The notes under the pieces are model-generated. The model ran no database searches. It saw only the letters and a program-made list of their open reading frames with translations, and was not told the DNA's origin. Shown here piece by piece: positions 63,472 to 64,000 of a DNA stretch of 64,000 bases. The stretch covers positions 310,001-374,000 of the forward strand of contig NZ_JAMQPV010000001.1 of NCBI RefSeq assembly GCF_026151395.1, written 5' to 3'. Source of the DNA: Leptospira limi. GTDB taxonomy: Bacteria > Spirochaetota > Leptospiria > Leptospirales > Leptospiraceae. Made by a program: the position numbers and the translations under genes. The first letter of the stretch is position 1. The number at the start of each line of letters is the position of its first letter.

Positions 63472-64000
63472 TTACATATTGCGGCGGTACTGACCTCCCA
63501 CTTCATACAACGCATGTGAGATCTGCCCTAAAGACGCCACTTTCACTGTTTCTAGTAACTCTTGAAAGATATTTTCTTTGGCACGAGCTACTTGTTTTAA
63601 TTTTGTGATCGCGGATTCCGTTTTGCCAACATTAGCTTTTTGAAATGCCTTCAAATTGCCAATTTGTTGTTGTTTCTCCTCATCTGTCGAACGGATCACT
63701 TCCCCCGGAATCACTGTTGGGGAACCATTTCGATTGAGGAAAGTATTCACTCCGATAATTGGATATTCACCAGTGTGTTTTAAAGTTTCATAGTGGAGGG
63801 ACTCTTCTTGGATTTTATTCCTTTGGTACATTCTTTCCATTGCACCAAGCACTCCCCCACGTTCTGTCAATCGATTGAATTCGGTGAGAATTGCCTCTTC
63901 TACCAAGTTGGTAAGTTCTTCAATAATGAAGGCACCTTGTAATGGATTTTCATTTTTAGCAAGACCTAACTCACGATTGATGATAAGTTGGATAGCAACT
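63472..64000 (-). CDS. C-terminal part of IcmF / methylmalonyl-CoA mutase-type protein (5' end outside window)
   Basis: The visible 175 residues of the C-terminal part match the adenosylcobalamin mutase catalytic subunit: [15 protein letters not shown] at the window edge, [30 protein letters not shown] and the end [30 protein letters not shown] tail. The wording of the tail is closest to the fused isobutyryl-CoA mutase IcmF. The N-terminal cobalamin and GTPase parts are outside. It interconverts branched and linear acyl-CoA carbon skeletons. Its downstream neighbour is the VSD-like gene. Confidence 0.85.
   Translation of the reverse strand, partial: VAIQLIINRELGLAKNENPLQGAFIIEELTNLVEEAILTEFNRLTERGGVLGAMERMYQRNKIQEESLHYETLKHTGEYPIIGVNTFLNRNGSPTVIPGEVIRSTDEEKQQQIGNLKAFQKANVGKTESAITKLKQVARAKENIFQELLETVKVASLGQISHALYEVGGQYRRNM

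Overview
The window looks like a chromosomal segment of a Leptospira species, most likely a saprophytic or P1-clade member close to L. biflexa. The evidence is the moderately low G+C, the very AT-rich spacers, many lipoproteins with loose spirochaetal lipoboxes (FVAC, LVSC, LINC, FTNC), Leptospira-type outer-membrane and OmpA proteins, and a 7TMR-DISM-type histidine kinase. The genus call is confident and the species call is not. About 60 protein genes are supported. I found no rRNA, tRNA, CRISPR array, prophage or intact insertion sequence.

Layout. 1-4.4 kb: end of a SpoIIE-type phosphatase, a Na/Pi cotransporter, a SlyD isomerase, an RRM RNA-binding protein with a strong terminator, a P-loop kinase and a small membrane protein. 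4.5-8.1 kb: two unrelated fumarases (class II fumC and an iron-sulfur class I enzyme) facing each other. 8.2-10.8 kb: an outer-membrane protein, a methyltransferase and two small linked proteins. 11-17.3 kb: a tightly overlapping adaptor / CzcA-like RND / TolC-like metal efflux operon, possibly led by two DUF proteins. 17.3-21.8 kb: OmpA lipoprotein, RluA-type pseudouridine synthase, polytopic membrane protein, TerC and a DUF1569 protein. 21.8-27.4 kb: hybrid histidine kinase divergent from a LuxR-type regulator with 6 bp between them, then an overlapping SixA-hpt-class III cyclase operon. 27.4-35.1 kb: a truncated lipoprotein, a beta-helix lipoprotein, PstS, OmpA, an acyltransferase-like protein with an altered catalytic motif, and a sulfatase-fold lipoprotein. 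35.2-38.9 kb: lipase-like hydrolase, a HadAB-like dehydratase pair, a PH-like protein, a WG-repeat protein and a VanX-like dipeptidase. 39-46 kb: an orphan drug-type RND pump with a His/Gly-rich loop, thioredoxin, and lipoprotein MBL and GGT enzymes. 46-51.3 kb: an NAD-dependent reductase, DUF4269, AlkB, a SUFU-like protein and a 24-residue Lys/Ala peptide, interspersed with GC-rich structured intergenic elements. 51.4-57.3 kb: a quinone-reductase-like dehydrogenase divergent from gcvT-gcvH-gcvP and a thioredoxin-like ferredoxin. 57.5-64 kb: a dihaem cytochrome c, a papain-type protease with FN3-like repeats coupled to a Lys-rich protein, a voltage-sensor-like membrane protein and the C-terminus of an IcmF/methylmalonyl-CoA mutase.

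Functionally this is mostly housekeeping and envelope biology: metal and drug efflux, phosphate uptake, TCA and glycine C1 metabolism, envelope lipoproteins and signalling. The most unusual item is the 566-residue protein at 61734-63434. It carries a textbook S2-S3-S4 voltage-sensor signature (F-x2-E, D, R-x2-R-x2-R-x2-K) but no pore module, and a roughly 260-residue insertion between S1 and S2. Other items worth following are the Lys/Ala micro-peptide, the two related GC-rich repeats upstream of unrelated genes, and two candidate operators upstream of the RND pump and thioredoxin genes.
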